From Paralithodes platypus (taxonomy: Eukaryota > Arthropoda > Malacostraca > Decapoda > Lithodidae), in NCBI GenBank assembly GCA_032716605.1, contig CM064501.1:20502687-20566686 (forward strand): a stretch of DNA of 64,000 nt, in the 5' to 3' direction. The position numbers were made by a program, and so were the translations under genes. The notes under the pieces are model-generated. The model saw nothing but the letters and a program-made list of their open reading frames with translations, ran no database searches and was not told the DNA's origin. Each line of letters begins with the position of its first letter. The stretch's first letter is position 1. Of the stretch, positions 43,069 through 54,361 are shown piece by piece.

Positions 43069-43548
43069 CACCTAAACGACGGTGCCCGTCCTATGATGGG
43101 CGAGAGAATATTGGCCACCCCTGCGGTGCCCATCATATGATGGGCGGCATTTTAAGCACATTATGAGCTCTGAGAGAGAGTCCGCGGGTTGGGAGGACGA
43201 CAGCTGCACTTCGACCGGTTGGCACCACGTGTGGGCCGTCACTGCCGTATATTAGGTCTCCCCCTCATCGCCCGTCCTCGCGAGACAAGGAAAAAACTAC
43301 TGAAATTACCTTATTTTAGGGTATTTTCACCTCCGGTTACGCGATCGCTACAGGATAACTCGTGGTCGTACAAGGATGATTCAGGTGTCAATTGAAAGCT
43401 CCATTATCGCCCTTTCACGGACATATAATTGTATTACGCTCTGGCTCTTGTTTATGCATGAAAAAGAGCATGGAATAAAGCTCGTTTTCGGTAAATATAC
43501 CCGCCCAGCAGCATGATCATGTCAACAAACATGCCCGTCCTTAAGGGG
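43069..43548. mobile_element. 480-bp TTAA MITE in gag
   Basis: TTAA flanks at 43,065-43,068 and 43,549-43,552. The ends CACCTAAACGACGG and CCCCTTAAGGACGGGC (reverse complement of the right end) are similar inverted repeats. Internally CCGTCCTATGATGGGCG and CCCATCATATGATGGGCG form hairpins. The right half (AAAGCTCCATTATCGCCCTT, TATACCCGCCCAGCAGC) resembles family A, so this is a diverged relative. Confidence 0.8.
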
Positions 43549-43869
43549 TTAAGGAAGACGAAACTTCAAAGATTCACACGGTAGTAATGAAGTTGGGACG
43601 GTATATGTCCATCATTTCTGGTTATGTGTGTGACACCCCCAATTTGACCTGGGCTGAATTTGAAAAGTATACCAAAAGTGCTATAAATCTGTCTCTCGAA
43701 TCAATTATTACGATCCAGCAATTTCACAGTGTTCAATTATCAGGAAACTTAGATGCTACGATTAGCCAGTTGAATCAGCTAGTAGTTAGAGCTTTCCCAA
43801 GTGAAACCGCGGCCGCAAGAAAAGAGAACATGTTCAGTGCTTTACTTCGTGTTCTACAAGCGTCAGTAA

Positions 43870-44462
43870 AGCTCGGTTCACACATGCACGAATTAACGTC
43901 CCGTGCGGCCATGACCCAAAAAATAGGCAGGACGGCATCAATCTAGAGGCCTCATGGTATACATGCACGAATTAACATCCCGTCCGTCCCCGACCCCTTA
44001 ATTCGCCTGCAAATGAGCAGGGACGCCGGCAAAATCGCCTATGGTCGGTACATGGACGTGAGGTGTCACCAGCTCACGTGACGCGACGGTGCCACATCGC
44101 CGACTCTTCTTCCAACGGTTTTTTGCCGCCGTTCTCATCCCATATGTCGGCGTCTAGACCCCCCAGTTGGCGTCTAGACCCCCAAGTTGGTGTTTAGACC
44201 CCCCCAGTTTGCGTCTAGACGCCGAATGTTCCCATGTGTGTCCCGGCCTGACACGTTTTGTGGCAGTTGCCCCGGCACACACCGACCATTTTATGCATGC
44301 ACAAAATGGTCGCCGCCTCCCGCCCCCCTTCCCGTGTGCTGGCGACACCACACATCCCTGTACCGTCCATAGGCGATTTTGCCGGCGTCCTTGCCTGTTT
44401 GCAGGCTAATTAAGAGGTCGGGGCCGGACGGGACGTTTATTTGTGTATGTGTGAACCGAGCT
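43870..44462. mobile_element. 593-bp Harbinger-type MITE in gag
   Basis: The 3-bp flank TAA occurs at 43,867-43,869 and 44,463-44,465. The terminal inverted repeats AGCTCGGTTCACACATGCAC and AGCTCGGTTCACACATACAC extend imperfectly for more than 100 bp, including GGCGATTTTGCCGGCGTCC and its complement. About four copies of a 24-bp unit (GTCTAGACCCCCAGTTGGC) lie at 44,148-44,222. The GGTTCACACAT terminus is shared with the Harbinger element at 55,736-62,617. Confidence 0.85.
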
Positions 44463-45009
44463 TAAGGGATCATTTTGCCATCACAGAACCTAAAGGATAC
44501 AATGAGGACTTACCGATCATCCAGCGAATCCTGGCACTTCAGAAAAACCATGAAAAGGACAAAATTGCCGTGATAAGTCGAGCCACCACCCAACCTCAAC
44601 ACTCTTCTGCCTCATCAACAGTTGCTCCTTTTCATCGTTCTGCAGACAAGATGGAAGACTGGGCCAGGGTCAGACCCTCAGACTGGAAACTTTGTAGCCC
44701 AAAATGCCCCCTGACCTCCCTCAAAAAGTAGTTTTCTGAGTTGGTCAACTGTCGTCCCAAACTCCCACAGTTTTGGGGCCAGATCCCCTGGATCAGACCA
44801 TTACGTGTTGCCACCATTACCGAAGACGGATCTACAGGGATTGACGACGCAACTGAAGAAGGACTACCAGAAGACACCATGGTACTGGAGGAGTCTTCAA
44901 CCATGCAAAATGATCCGAGTTTTTAATCCGCCCCCACCCACCTGTTGTCAAACTGGCGGTGGCTCTTGATGGGACAATCTCAAATGCAGGAAAAAACCCA
45001 TTTATGATC

Positions 45010-45278
45010 ATCTTACTATACAAGGTGTTAAATCTAGACTTTTGATTGACACGAGTGCCTTCCGTTCGTGTCTTTTCTCATCTTACTATAACAAACACAA
45101 TGCCACTTTTGGGCCTCTCGAACCATCCCCTATTGTATTAATTGACGCAAACAATGGCATAATTCCAAATCGAGGACAAACAGCTCCCCTGTATGTAGCT
45201 ACCAACACCCCAGATCACGGTCAACATCATCCATTTATGATCTTCCCATCTGCTGAAACAAATTATGATGGGTATTTA
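45010..45278 (+). pseudogene. pol: gypsy protease region, cut by an RTE-like LINE
   Basis: The frame reads LLIDTSAFRSCLFSSYYN, a retropepsin active-site region in which the usual DTG is DTS. It then runs to NYDGYL at 45,278, where the LINE enters. It resumes at 47,248 with GFDLLTSLRTTIDCVNRVL, the typical end of a gypsy protease (flap and G-x-D-F-L-like motif). The two parts join in frame when one copy of ATTTA is kept. Confidence 0.7.
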
Positions 45279-47242
45279 TGGGTATTTGGGAAGAGCAGTG
45301 GATGTTGGTGTATCGCTGAAAGGGAGGGAAATGAGTGGAAGCTGCCTATACTGCTGTTTGCGGATGATACAGTTCTGATGAGCGATAATGAATGGGAGTT
45401 GCAAGGTCTGGTAAATGAGTTTGGAACAGTGTGCGAAAAACGGAATTTGAAGGTAAATGCGGGGAAGAGCAAGGTTATGGTCTTCGAAAGGGGTGAAGCT
45501 ACAGAGTGTGAGGTGAAGTTGAACGGTCAGGCTATGGAGATTGTCAGCTCATTTAAGTATCTGGGCAGTGTGTTGAGTAAAGATGGGACTATGGATGAAG
45601 AAGTGCGGGAGAGGGTGCAACAGGGCAAAAGGGTTGTAGGAATGTTGAAAGCAGTAACAGGAAATAGGGTGGTCAGTATGGAAGTGAAGAAGTCCTTGCA
45701 TTTATATACATAAATGACCTAGATTTAGGTATAACTAGTAGGATAAGTAAATTCGCAGACGATACTAAAATGGGGAGATCAATTGATTCAGATAGCGATA
45801 TAGAGTGCCTCCAAAGGGATCTAGATACCTTACATGAATGGTCAGTAAATTGGCAGATGAAGTTTAACATTGACAAATGCAAGGTATTAAAGATAGGGAA
45901 GATGCAAACAAATGTTAAATATAAACTAGCTAATTTAGAATTAGAAAATTCAGACTGCGAGAAAGATCTAGGTGTGTTTGTTAGCAATGATTTGAAGCCT
46001 AGAAAACAGTGTATAAGCGTTCGTAATAAGGCAAACAGGATTCTTGGGTTCATCTCTAGGAGTGTGAGTAACAGAACTGCTGATGTTATCTTAAAACTTT
46101 ACTTGTCATTAGTGAGACCCCATATGGATTATGCTGTCCAATTTTGGTGTCCTTATTACAGAATGGACATAGATTCATTGGAAAGAATTCAGCGTAGAAT
46201 GACAAAAATGATCCATAATATTAGAAATTTTCCGTATGAAGAAAGGTTGAAGAAATTAGGTTTACATTCGTTAGAGAGACGCAGAGTTAGAGGGGATATG
46301 ATAGAGGTGTTCAAGTGGGTTAGTGGGATTAACAAAGGGGACATGACAAATGTACTAAAGCTCAGTGATAGCGAAAGAACTCGTACCAATGGTTTCAAAT
46401 TAGATAAATTTCGTTTCAGAAAAGATATAGGCAAATATTGGTTTGGTAACAGAGTTGTAGATGGGTGGAATAGGCTACCAAGTGATATAGTGGGATCAAG
46501 AACGATAGGGAGCTTTAAGAAAAAATTGGATAAGCATATGGACGAGAAGGGTTGGGTGTGAAGGGGGATCAGCCGGGTTGGGCCAATCAGCGCTCTGCAG
46601 ACCCCCGTAATCCTGCGTTAATCTCTAACCGGTTTGGTAAGATGATCCTCAGGGTATTAGAGTGTTGAGCCTATAATTGGGCTTTGTAATTGGGGTTGTG
46701 TGGGACAGGGATCTGCCTTGCTTAGGCCAATCGGCTTTCTGCAGACTCCCATTTTCTTATGTTCTTATGTTCTTATGACAGTGCGGTAATCCCGACACTA
46801 ACTTACGGAAACGAAGCATGGACGTTCGTGAAGAGACTCAGACCAAGAGTGAGAGCGGTGGAAATTAGTTACTTGAGAAGTGCGTGCGGAGTTACATGGA
46901 GGGATAGACAGCCGCATGAGGAAGTAAGGAGGAGGTTTGGTGTGGAGGTAGATGTGCTGGAAAGTGTGAAAAGGAACAACTTGAGATGGTTCGGCCATAT
47001 GGAACATAATTATGGAAAGCGAGAGAATGACTAAGAGGGTGTACGAGAGCGAGGTGGAAGGACAGAGAGGGAGAGGTGCACCGAAGGAGAAGTGGAAGGA
47101 TAGAGTGAGGAAGTACATGGATGAAGGCAGTGCTGGTTGGGAGGCGGGGTATCGACTGACTGGGGACTGAGGTGCATCGGGGCAGTTCATTCGTGGCCAC
47201 CCCTTCGGGGATCACAACGTCAGGCAATAGATAGATAGATAG
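45279..47242 (+). mobile_element. RTE-like LINE fragment, itself split by a CR1 copy
   Basis: The RT part (45,285-45,700) shows LLFADDTVLMSDNEWELQGL, KVNAGKSKVMVFERG and FKYLGSVLSKDGTMDEE. After the CR1 insertion the end reads PTLTYGNEAWTF, DRQPHEEVRRRFGVEVD and LRWFGHME. A (GATA)n tail ends it. The flank duplication is ATTTA (45,274-45,278 and 47,243-47,247). It is 5'-truncated, with a frameshift near 47,010. The same family occurs on the minus strand at 59,345-59,810. Confidence 0.8.
45702..46776 (+). mobile_element. 5'-truncated CR1-group LINE copy 2, inserted in the RTE-like LINE
   Basis: This copy is nearly identical to 38,352-39,418, including the (TTATGTTC)n tail. It carries an open frame of 263 codons from KFADDTKMG onward to 46,561, without the lesions of the first copy. 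The target reads CCTTGCAT before and GACAGTGCGG after. The second RTE-like copy has CTTGCATGTCAGTGTGG at this place, showing the empty site and almost no target duplication. Confidence 0.88.
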
Positions 47243-47247
47243 ATTTA

Positions 47248-48180
47248 GGCTTTGACTTACTGACCTCACTACGTACCACCATTGATTGTGTAAACAGAGT
47301 GCTAACTTTTGACCATAAGTCACTACAAAAACAAAACAACCCCAATCAGTGAACCTAAAGTCATCCCTCCTGCTCGCACCATCAGAACATCTCAGGCTAT
47401 AATAACCAAACTGTTACGCTACCCCCTCACCATGAACAGTGGATTTCCATCTTGCCCACCTTATCTGGTGAATTACTTCTAACACCCAGTCTCCAGATTC
47501 CCTTTGACAGGGATTGCCTCACCGCTCCCGCTATCATTCCTGAGAAATTAAATCAAGTGAAAATTGCCAACATTTCTGATCACCCCTTCACTTTGCCAAA
47601 AAGGGTTAACAATAGGTGACCTAGAAACCCATGATGAAGACCTGTCCCTATCAGATAATGAAGCCTCTGATCTTCCCCCTAAATTTCCTGAGGTTCCCCC
47701 ACAATTAACAAACCAGCAAAGAAAAGATCTACAGAGCTTAATGACTTCATTCCAAGACATCTTCGCCACATCAGCCAGGGACGTTGGGCAGACTCAAGTG
47801 CTAAGCCACCCTATTCACACCGTAGGACCTCCCATTCGCCAGCCTATTTGACGAAAAAAACCTATCCAACGCCAGGAAGAAGAAACACAAGTACAAGATT
47901 ATGATGGACACATGTGTTATTCGCCCCTCTACTAGTTCATGGTCATCTCCAGTAGTACTTGTGAGAAGAAAAAAAATGGGTCAACAAGATTCTGCATTGA
48001 CTACCACCAGCTGAACGATGTCACCATCTATGACGCTACCCCACTGCCTCACATCGATGATTCACTAGATTCCTTACTTGGAGCGAGATGGTTTACCACT
48101 CTCGATTTACAGGCGGGATATTGACAAGTCCCCGTCGTCCCAGAACATCAAGAGAAAACGGCTTTTTCCACCAGTCAGGG
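47248..48180 (+). pseudogene. pol: gypsy protease end and reverse transcriptase start
   Basis: After the LINE the protease ends. A linker (HDEDLSLSDNEASDLPPKF) leads to RT: VIRPSTSSWSSPVVLV, STRFCIDYHQLNDVT, LPHIDDSLDSLLGARWFTTL and DLQAGY, followed by a stop (TGA). A stop at about 47,848 and a frameshift near 47,930-47,960 are also present. The YxDD box is not reached. Sequence similarity ends near 48,180. Confidence 0.8.
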
Positions 48181-48199
48181 TAGACTCAATGGCCCGAAT

Positions 48200-48345
48200 T
48201 CAGAACAGTGGTTTAAACCTCCTCGCTGATTTAAACCCGAGATTGAAAATCAATCCTGGACTATCGGTACTCAGAATGAAATCCTGAGCCGCTTATCCAG
48301 TCAATCCGCGGATTACTCGATCCGAGGTTTAAACTAGTGGGAGGG
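48200..48345. repeat. small palindromic element
   Basis: CAGTGGTTTAAACCTC at the left and GAGGTTTAAACTAGTGGG at the right are inverted with respect to each other, enclosing about 110 bp with a second GATTTAAACCCGAG. It is a possible small MITE. A single GGTTTAAACCTCGG also occurs at about 50,604. Confidence 0.5.
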
Positions 48346-48436
48346 TAGGTTTGACTCTAGATCAAAGTTATAAAAACCTTAAATTACTCATGATTACTTA
48401 TACTAATCAATAAGGAACCCATAATATAAAATAACT

Positions 48437-49069
48437 GTTATGCCCTGATTTTATTCAGGTTTAACATATTGGTAAAGGTGAGTTCTTGCAAGACTGGGAC
48501 GTCAGAGTTCAGACAATACATGCAAGGAAACAATAGAGAATATATATAACACCAAAATAATATTTAAGAACAGTTTATTTAGCTTAAACTCTACCCAGGA
48601 ACGACAAGAACACTCTTAAGAGGTTTTGGAGGGCAAAGGCGACGATCTTCTTAAGAGGTAAGGCCTAAAAAAAGACTTTTAGAAGGCCCCAGTAGCACTT
48701 AAAACAAGGGAATTAGTGATTAAATGAGATAATTCCCCTCCATACCTACTATCACTCCTCCACATGTGTCAAAACCCCCTCCTTCCCCCTCCTTCAATTA
48801 TCACCTATTTTTCCTCTTACTCCCTTGTTTATCGGTGTATTTACCGTGTCAATATCTCAAAACCGGTTCCAAGGTTTGGTGCTGCGTGTGTCTATTCCCA
48901 CTGGTTTTATTGCTGTTACATGTTAATATTTTCATATTAAACGTAAAATAGGCGCATATGAATAAGTAATAACGATATTTATCGTAAAATAACGATTTTA
49001 GGCGGGAATGAAACCTAATATCGTCGCCTGGTGGTAGGGTGTTCACTACATACAGCTCACGCTTACCGG
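48437..49069 (-). repeat. possible LTR edge plus a partial TTAA MITE
   Basis: 48,437 begins TGTTATGCCCTGATTTTATT, which in minus sense would be an LTR end (GGGCATAACA) with AATAAA nearby. 48,770-49,069 resembles the MITE of 3,560-3,960 (TTCAATTATCACCTATTTTT, AATAGGCGCATATGAATAAG) and ends at ACCGGG-TTAA. This may be the 3' LTR of the Gmr1-like fragment at 53,134, but the pieces cannot be joined with certainty. Confidence 0.35.
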
Positions 49070-49904
49070 GTTAAGGGAGCTAGTATACTTTGGTATTGGT
49101 GGAGAGGTAAGAAGATTATTCATCGCTGGCATAATACCTTTATCATTTTATTTGTATTCCTGCAGTGGCGTGTGTTATTACCAGCCGATCATTATTTATT
49201 TGATGTGCATTATTTTACCTAGGGGTCCAGTCTGTTGGGGATGCTTGGTTCGAAGTAGAGGGTGGAGGACGTCAATAATCTTACTGTTACAGGGAGGATT
49301 ACTTCGGCCCAAGCCAACTGATAGACTGGACAAAATTGACTGTGGCATTTTATAATTGTTTTACAGTGCACTGCCAGTAGGCTGTGTTGCCTACTGGGTA
49401 TTATTTCTCCGCTTAGCACGAGCACTGGCACAATTATAAAAACCTGTTTAGTCGAAGTCGGTTTAGGACACCTCAACGATTGTTAGGATGAGCTTAGAGG
49501 GGGTGGTGGTTGATAGGTGTTTGTTTGATCCTTGATTCATTCGTTTATGCTTGATATTTGCTTCATTATTTTGGCATTCATTGTTGGCATGTATTTACCG
49601 TAATTATATTAACGTAGATTAAATCAAAGCTTTCTCTTCTTTGTGCAGCCTAGAAAGGATCCTCCTCAGTATTGCTATTCGGTACTGAGTGTTGATGATA
49701 GTTGTGGCTCAAGATATCTTTTCACCACAACTAGGGGTTCCAGGTTTTGCATTGTTTGTATAACGGAACCAGTTGGGCTATTGTCTGCACCTTTGGTCCC
49801 CAGAGAGCCTGGAAGTTGCGAATGAGCTCTGTTCTGTTGCGATAGGCTGTGTTACGAGTTGAGGTGCTGAGTATTTACTTGTCTGTGTTAGTCCAAGGAC
49901 TAGA
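49070..49904 (+). other. anonymous sequence with an imperfect inverted repeat
   Basis: No gene is recognised. Around 49,350-49,445 TTTATAATTGT and ACAATTATAAA form an inverted pair about 70 bp apart, with GCCAGTAGGC and GCCTACTGGG between them. It could be a small foldback element. Confidence 0.4.
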
Positions 49905-50130
49905 AGGCTCGCTGGTGTAGTGACTAGCGTCTTGGACTTCCACCCAGAAGGCCCACGCTCGGCGCATTAAAGATTTTTCACAAGCACTGAGTCAATACTG
50001 TCCCTCATGAGCAAGGGATGGGGTAGTAGTACAGGACCCCAATGGAAATACGCCTAATCGGCCTTATTGGGCTATCCTTAGCTGGCTTAGCATGCGCTAG
50101 CTTTAAGAACTATAATTATTATTATTATTA
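49905..50130 (+). repeat. tRNA-derived SINE (probable)
   Basis: The 5' part reads GGCTCGCTGGTGTAGTGACT and continues AGCGTCTTGGACTTCC, which matches a tRNA-like RNA polymerase III A box (TGGTGTAGTGACTAGCGTC) in a tRNA-like context. The B box region (GCCCACGCTCGGCGC) is degraded. The copy ends in an (ATT)n run at 50,113-50,130, as many SINEs do. The parent tRNA cannot be assigned. Confidence 0.5.
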
Positions 50131-50754
50131 CTGTCAGTCGTAGCACTATATATTTTAATTCGTACAAAGGATTAACATTGTGCATGGATACAGTAAATAA
50201 TTATGTTTGCTGCACAACATGTAATGGGCTAATAATATTGGTTCTATGGTAACCTAATAAATGTGTATCATTATCGAATAAATGTTCGTGGACATTGAAA
50301 TATAATATTTGTATTATTCAGCTTAGAAGCATCTCAGGTTATCAAGACATTAACAACTATTATCGAATAACTTTAAGCTCAACTACATCAGTGGTTAGGC
50401 TACGGCAGTGCATCATTCGTTTGGCACCTATTATATAATTATTAGTATGCTTCGACAATTTCCAACGTAATGTAAAAGCTATTGCCGTTTTTTACAATGT
50501 AATGGAATCGGTTTAGTGCTAGTTTGTGTTTGTTGGAAATAATAATATGATATTTTATCGGCGAGCAGAAGCCTTCGATCGATTGTCTGTCAAGCCTCCT
50601 GCTGGTTTAAACCTCGGATTGACTGCCTGAGCTGCATTCTTACACTTGACATTACTTATTAATATAATCCGCCAAAGACTGCAAATAATCAGTGCCAGTC
50701 TTTGTTATTAAAATACCCCGGAAAGAGAAGTCTACAGAAGTCTGCCATGCAAAA
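50131..50754 (+). other. AT-rich anonymous sequence
   Basis: No ORF, repeat array or RNA gene is recognised, apart from the isolated GGTTTAAACCTCGG near 50,604 noted for the element at 48,200. Confidence 0.4.
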
Positions 50755-51093
50755 ATGTCTTTTATAACAAATCACCAAAGGAAATCCACAGTGGCAGGAG
50801 GGACTGAAACAGACACAACCGAGAGACAACCAGCCAAACAGAAAACGAAGAAGTGACCAACACAAGTGTCCCACACGCCAACATCTAACTCACCATCTTT
50901 GCATCAATTACGAGGACATCAACGCAACAAAGCCACGCCACGCAGAACTGCGACACCAGCCATCGAGATGAAGGAAAACGCATGCCGCATAGCCGTAATA
51001 TCGACGGAGTGTCCATCAAAACCAGGGAAAAAAGTGCCCAAGCGTTCCTCACCACAACCAACATCTAAGAAACGGAAAATCATCTTTTCATAA
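50755..51093 (+). pseudogene. Lys/Thr-rich ORF with one stop, unknown
   Basis: An ATG at 50,755 opens a frame of 112 codons that is open apart from one TGA after QPAKQKTKK. The product is basic and rich in Lys, Thr, Ser and Pro, ending in SKKRKIIFS, which resembles a nuclear localisation signal. No domain is recognised. It may be an exon or ORF1 of a transposon. Sequence from 51,100 to 52,040 is AT-rich with nothing recognisable. Confidence 0.3.
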
Positions 51094-52039
51094 AAAGAGA
51101 ACGCATATCAGCTCAAATGCAAATAACCCTGTTAAAACCATGCCTGAACCTTACCGACATGTACTATGTAAAACTGCTGTGAATACATTTGTGTACACCT
51201 AATTGCAACTATTGAATAATTAATATTATATCTTCTGAACATGTTTATAATATTATTCCAACTATACTTTGCCCACATTTTAGTAACTAAAACAAGTAAC
51301 ATAGAGTGTGTTTGTAACAGTGCGTATCTCCATACCAGATGCTTCCCCCTTACAACATTATTATTACCTTAGCCTTTCATTATTTTTGTAATACCACTAT
51401 CCACTATGTATTTTCTATGATGTTTCCCTCGATCAGTTCGCTTATTATTGTCAAGAACACATGCTCCATGTACAGTACTATGTTATTATTACCTTAGCAG
51501 ATAGTTCCTTCTACAAAAGCATCAACATAATATTATAATTTCCTTGCTTATTATAAGAATATTATTTACTATTTAGTTCTCATAATATTATTCCTGACCA
51601 AAACTATTACTAGCGTCACGAATAACTGAACTTTCAATATATGTTATGTTGACCGTGCGCATCTCAGCGTTCGTGTTTTATCCCCGCTCCTTGTGAATCG
51701 CTACCCTCGAATTTACCAGCAAAAAAATGCTCATTCATGTCTTAATATACTGAGAACCACATGTCCTTACTTTATTATTCTGATGCTAACATAAGCCCAC
51801 TATTATTGCCTTTATGTTTCCACTGTGATAAACATTTATTGAACTCTGATAGACCCGTAATATGCAAATGACTAGGCCATTCACACTACTGCCAGAGCAA
51901 GAAGGACTTTCCGCACTACTAAGAGGTATACCCCCATGCCCCTATACTGCTCAAGAAGGGAGCGGTCACATCTCAGTAAAGGTCATCATTAGGTGGGGAA
52001 AATTTGAACAAATTAAGCAATTCCAAGGCTTATTGGATT

Positions 52040-52770
52040 TTGGCCACAGCCAAGTTTAATCAAGCCTTGTAATTAACCTGCCCAGCAGTTGGGTTTACGG
52101 CCACAGCCGAATACCCTGCTGACTGAGAGGAAAAGTCTTATGACTTGGCTTTCGGCATCCCGAAGTCCTGCATAAGCAATAACTCTATCCTAGATAGGTA
52201 TTACGGCCACAGCCGAGTTACCTCACTAGCCTAAAGAGAACTAAAGTCTTATGAATTGGCTTTCGCCATCCCGAAGTCCTGCAAAAGCAAGCACTCTATC
52301 CTAGTATAGGTATTACGGCCACAGTCGAGTTACCTCACTAGCCTAAAGAGTACTAAAGTCTTATGACTTGACTTTCGGCATCCCGAAGTCCTACGTAAGC
52401 CAGCACTCTATCCTAGTCAGAGTATTACGGCTACAGCCGACTTACCTTGCTAGCCTAAAGAGTCCTGAAGTCTTATGCCTTGGCTTTCGGCATCCCAAAG
52501 CCTTGCACTAGACTTTAACTCTATTCTAGTAGAGGGACTACGGCCACAGCCGAACTATTCCCACTAGTCTAAAGAGCTACCCGAGTCTTTTGACTTGGCT
52601 TTCGGCATCCCGAAGCCCTGCATTAGACTTAACTCTATTCTAGGGAAGGTATTACGGCCACAGCCGATTTACCCCACTAGTCTAAAGAGTGCCCAAGTCC
52701 TATGACTTGACTTCCGGCATCCCGGAGTCCTGCATTAGACTTACCTCTATTCTAGTGAAGGATAGTTAGG
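52040..52770. repeat. about 115-bp satellite, six units, two hairpins per unit
   Basis: Units start around 52,090, 52,200, 52,315, 52,430, 52,540 and 52,650. Each contains TTACGGCCACAGCCGA (hairpin CGGC-CACA-GCCG) and CTTTCGGCATCCCGAAGTCC (hairpin TTCGG-CATC-CCGAA), plus ACTCTATCCTAG. Units differ by 10-20%, but both hairpins are mostly retained. Nothing is coding. Confidence 0.85.
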
Positions 52771-52799
52771 CCACCCCGCCCTATCCTGGTGGAGTTATT

Positions 52800-53133
52800 G
52801 TTTCTGTGGAGGAACCAATGTTGATCTGTGCACTGTCACGAACAACGAACAGGTGTTTTGAACCTCTCATAAAGGTCAGAGATGGACGAGTTAGGTAATA
52901 TTGGCCCACACCATATTGCTATTCTCGTGTTAGTCCGATCTATTGCTAATCCGTCCAAAACTGAGGCATTAGATTTAAGACTCTAAAACGAGAGTACCTG
53001 AACATTACTTCACCAACGACTAATTTAAAGGTCAGAACAGACGAGAATCCTTAAACCACCACAGGATATGCTCACGTTAGTTCGATGAAGCGCATAACAC
53101 ATGAGTTCTAACTGTGTAGCTTCATTCAAGAGT
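52800..53133. other. sequence between satellite and pol fragment
   Basis: There is no gene. GGTCAGAGATGGACGAG and GGTCAGAACAGACGAG suggest a diverged duplication. It is probably part of an LTR of the adjacent Gmr1-like element. Confidence 0.4.
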
Positions 53134-53838
53134 CTATTCATTAGTCCATTTGTAAACGTACCACTTCACACGACAGGCCAACCTAGACAGCCCATGCAGA
53201 GGTACCAACTCCTCATCTGCCTGCTGGCGCCACATTAATTCAGCTGGCACCACCGACGCCAATCCATCATGCGACATATAATGGGGCAAGGTTGGTGGCG
53301 AAGCGATAACTGCGCCACCCGTAGAACCCCCATTATCGTCTTCCTCACCACCTCTGGCACCAGAGTCTAGTAAAGGACCTGAGTCAACAAGCACCCCAGT
53401 ATCACACAAATCACTCTGGGCACCAACACAGTTCGTGGGATATATTGGTAGTGCGCACTCCTGGCTGTCCACTCCCTCCTCTGAACCATCTATCACGTCA
53501 TCCACTCTGTCTTCCTCCTCAACAAATTCATCCCGACTCGCGACCTTGGCCATTGACCGCGTTACAGCACACACAGGATAAATCTCAGAGTTGTGGTCCT
53601 CAGGAACATCAGACATAATAACACTGGAGACACACACTGGCGGTGGGAAAACCTGGTCACCCGCCATATCAGCGCCAAGCAAAAAGTGCACTCTTTCCAT
53701 GGGCAAAGTCTCCACGACTGCCACAGGTGCAGAAGAAGTCACTACAGGGCACCTCAATGACATCTGAACCAGGGGGTGACATGGTTCAGAATAGGAGCGT
53801 TCAATCTGTGGACACGGATACCAGATGTCACCAGATTC
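53134..53838 (-). pseudogene. protease-region fragment of another Gmr1-like element
   Basis: The minus-strand frame includes VAVVETLPMERVHFLLGADM and YPVCAVTRSMAKVASRDE. These parallel VGIVEKLPVEGVDLLLGNDF and MACVVTRARAAKVS of the Gmr1-type polyprotein at 8,176-9,933. An acidic spacer follows (EEEDRVDDVIDGSEEGVD), and a short part resembling the region before integrase. Integrase and RT, expected further left, are absent. 53,839-54,361 is AT-rich with nothing recognised. Confidence 0.65.
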
Positions 53839-54361
53839 TTTAATTTATCACAAATAAAATAATAAAATGTGAACATTGCTAATACTTACTATATCTCTTT
53901 TGTTGTGATTTCAAAACATCAAGTATAATTTTAGATTTAGATTTCCTACATTATGGTGTCAGATACATCTAATGGATATATATTTTATTAAGTACATTTA
54001 CATATTTCATTGTAGAGTATAATATTGTATACAGAAGATGCTGATTGGTTGTTGATTGATTTGTGTTGATAAAGTTGAGATATCTTCATTATTCCATATA
54101 ATATCATTGAAACTTTAAAATTGTAAGCAATTTTAATTATAATGTGATACTCTAAAGTGATATACGAACCCTGAGAGCTAAAATATATCACATATAACAC
54201 ATTAATAACATAGATATTAAAAAGTGAACACAAGCGAAATACAAATCGATAAAGCCAGCAAGTAAGCGAGATTTGTAGACTGACTGAGTCTCGGCTTACA
54301 TCTCACCCACGTTACCCAATCACAAGCCTCTGTATTTTTAACATATGCAGTGGCTTCCTAA

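Larger units (their letters stand above)
42968..44925 (+). pseudogene. gag: gag of the second gypsy element, with two MITEs
   Basis: The ATG at 42,968 starts MAGKSLEIIPFMPKVHDI. The frame runs into TTAA at 43,065, resumes after the MITE (43,549) as VVMKLGRYMSIISGYVCD, and runs to the TAA site at 43,867. It resumes at 44,463 as RDHFAITEPKGYNEDLPI. Both joins preserve the frame if one copy of the target duplication is kept. No CCHC knuckle is visible. A stop at 44,729-44,731 interrupts the C-terminal part, and the next stop is near 44,925. The family is judged by position between primer-binding site and protease. Confidence 0.65.
41765..48180 (+). mobile_element. second Ty3/gypsy element, multiply interrupted
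   Basis: The layers in order are LTR (with MITE), primer-binding site, gag (two MITEs), protease (interrupted by an RTE-like LINE carrying a CR1 copy) and an RT start that breaks off near 48,180. Removing each insertion together with one target duplication restores a continuous reading across gag and protease. The element order is the standard gypsy one, unlike the Gmr1-type element. The 3' half, including RNase H, integrase and the 3' LTR, is missing. Confidence 0.75.

Noticed and set aside
53134..53838. Single-copy acidic host gene
   Set aside because: The first third parallels the protease region of the Gmr1-type polyprotein, so it is a retrotransposon fragment.
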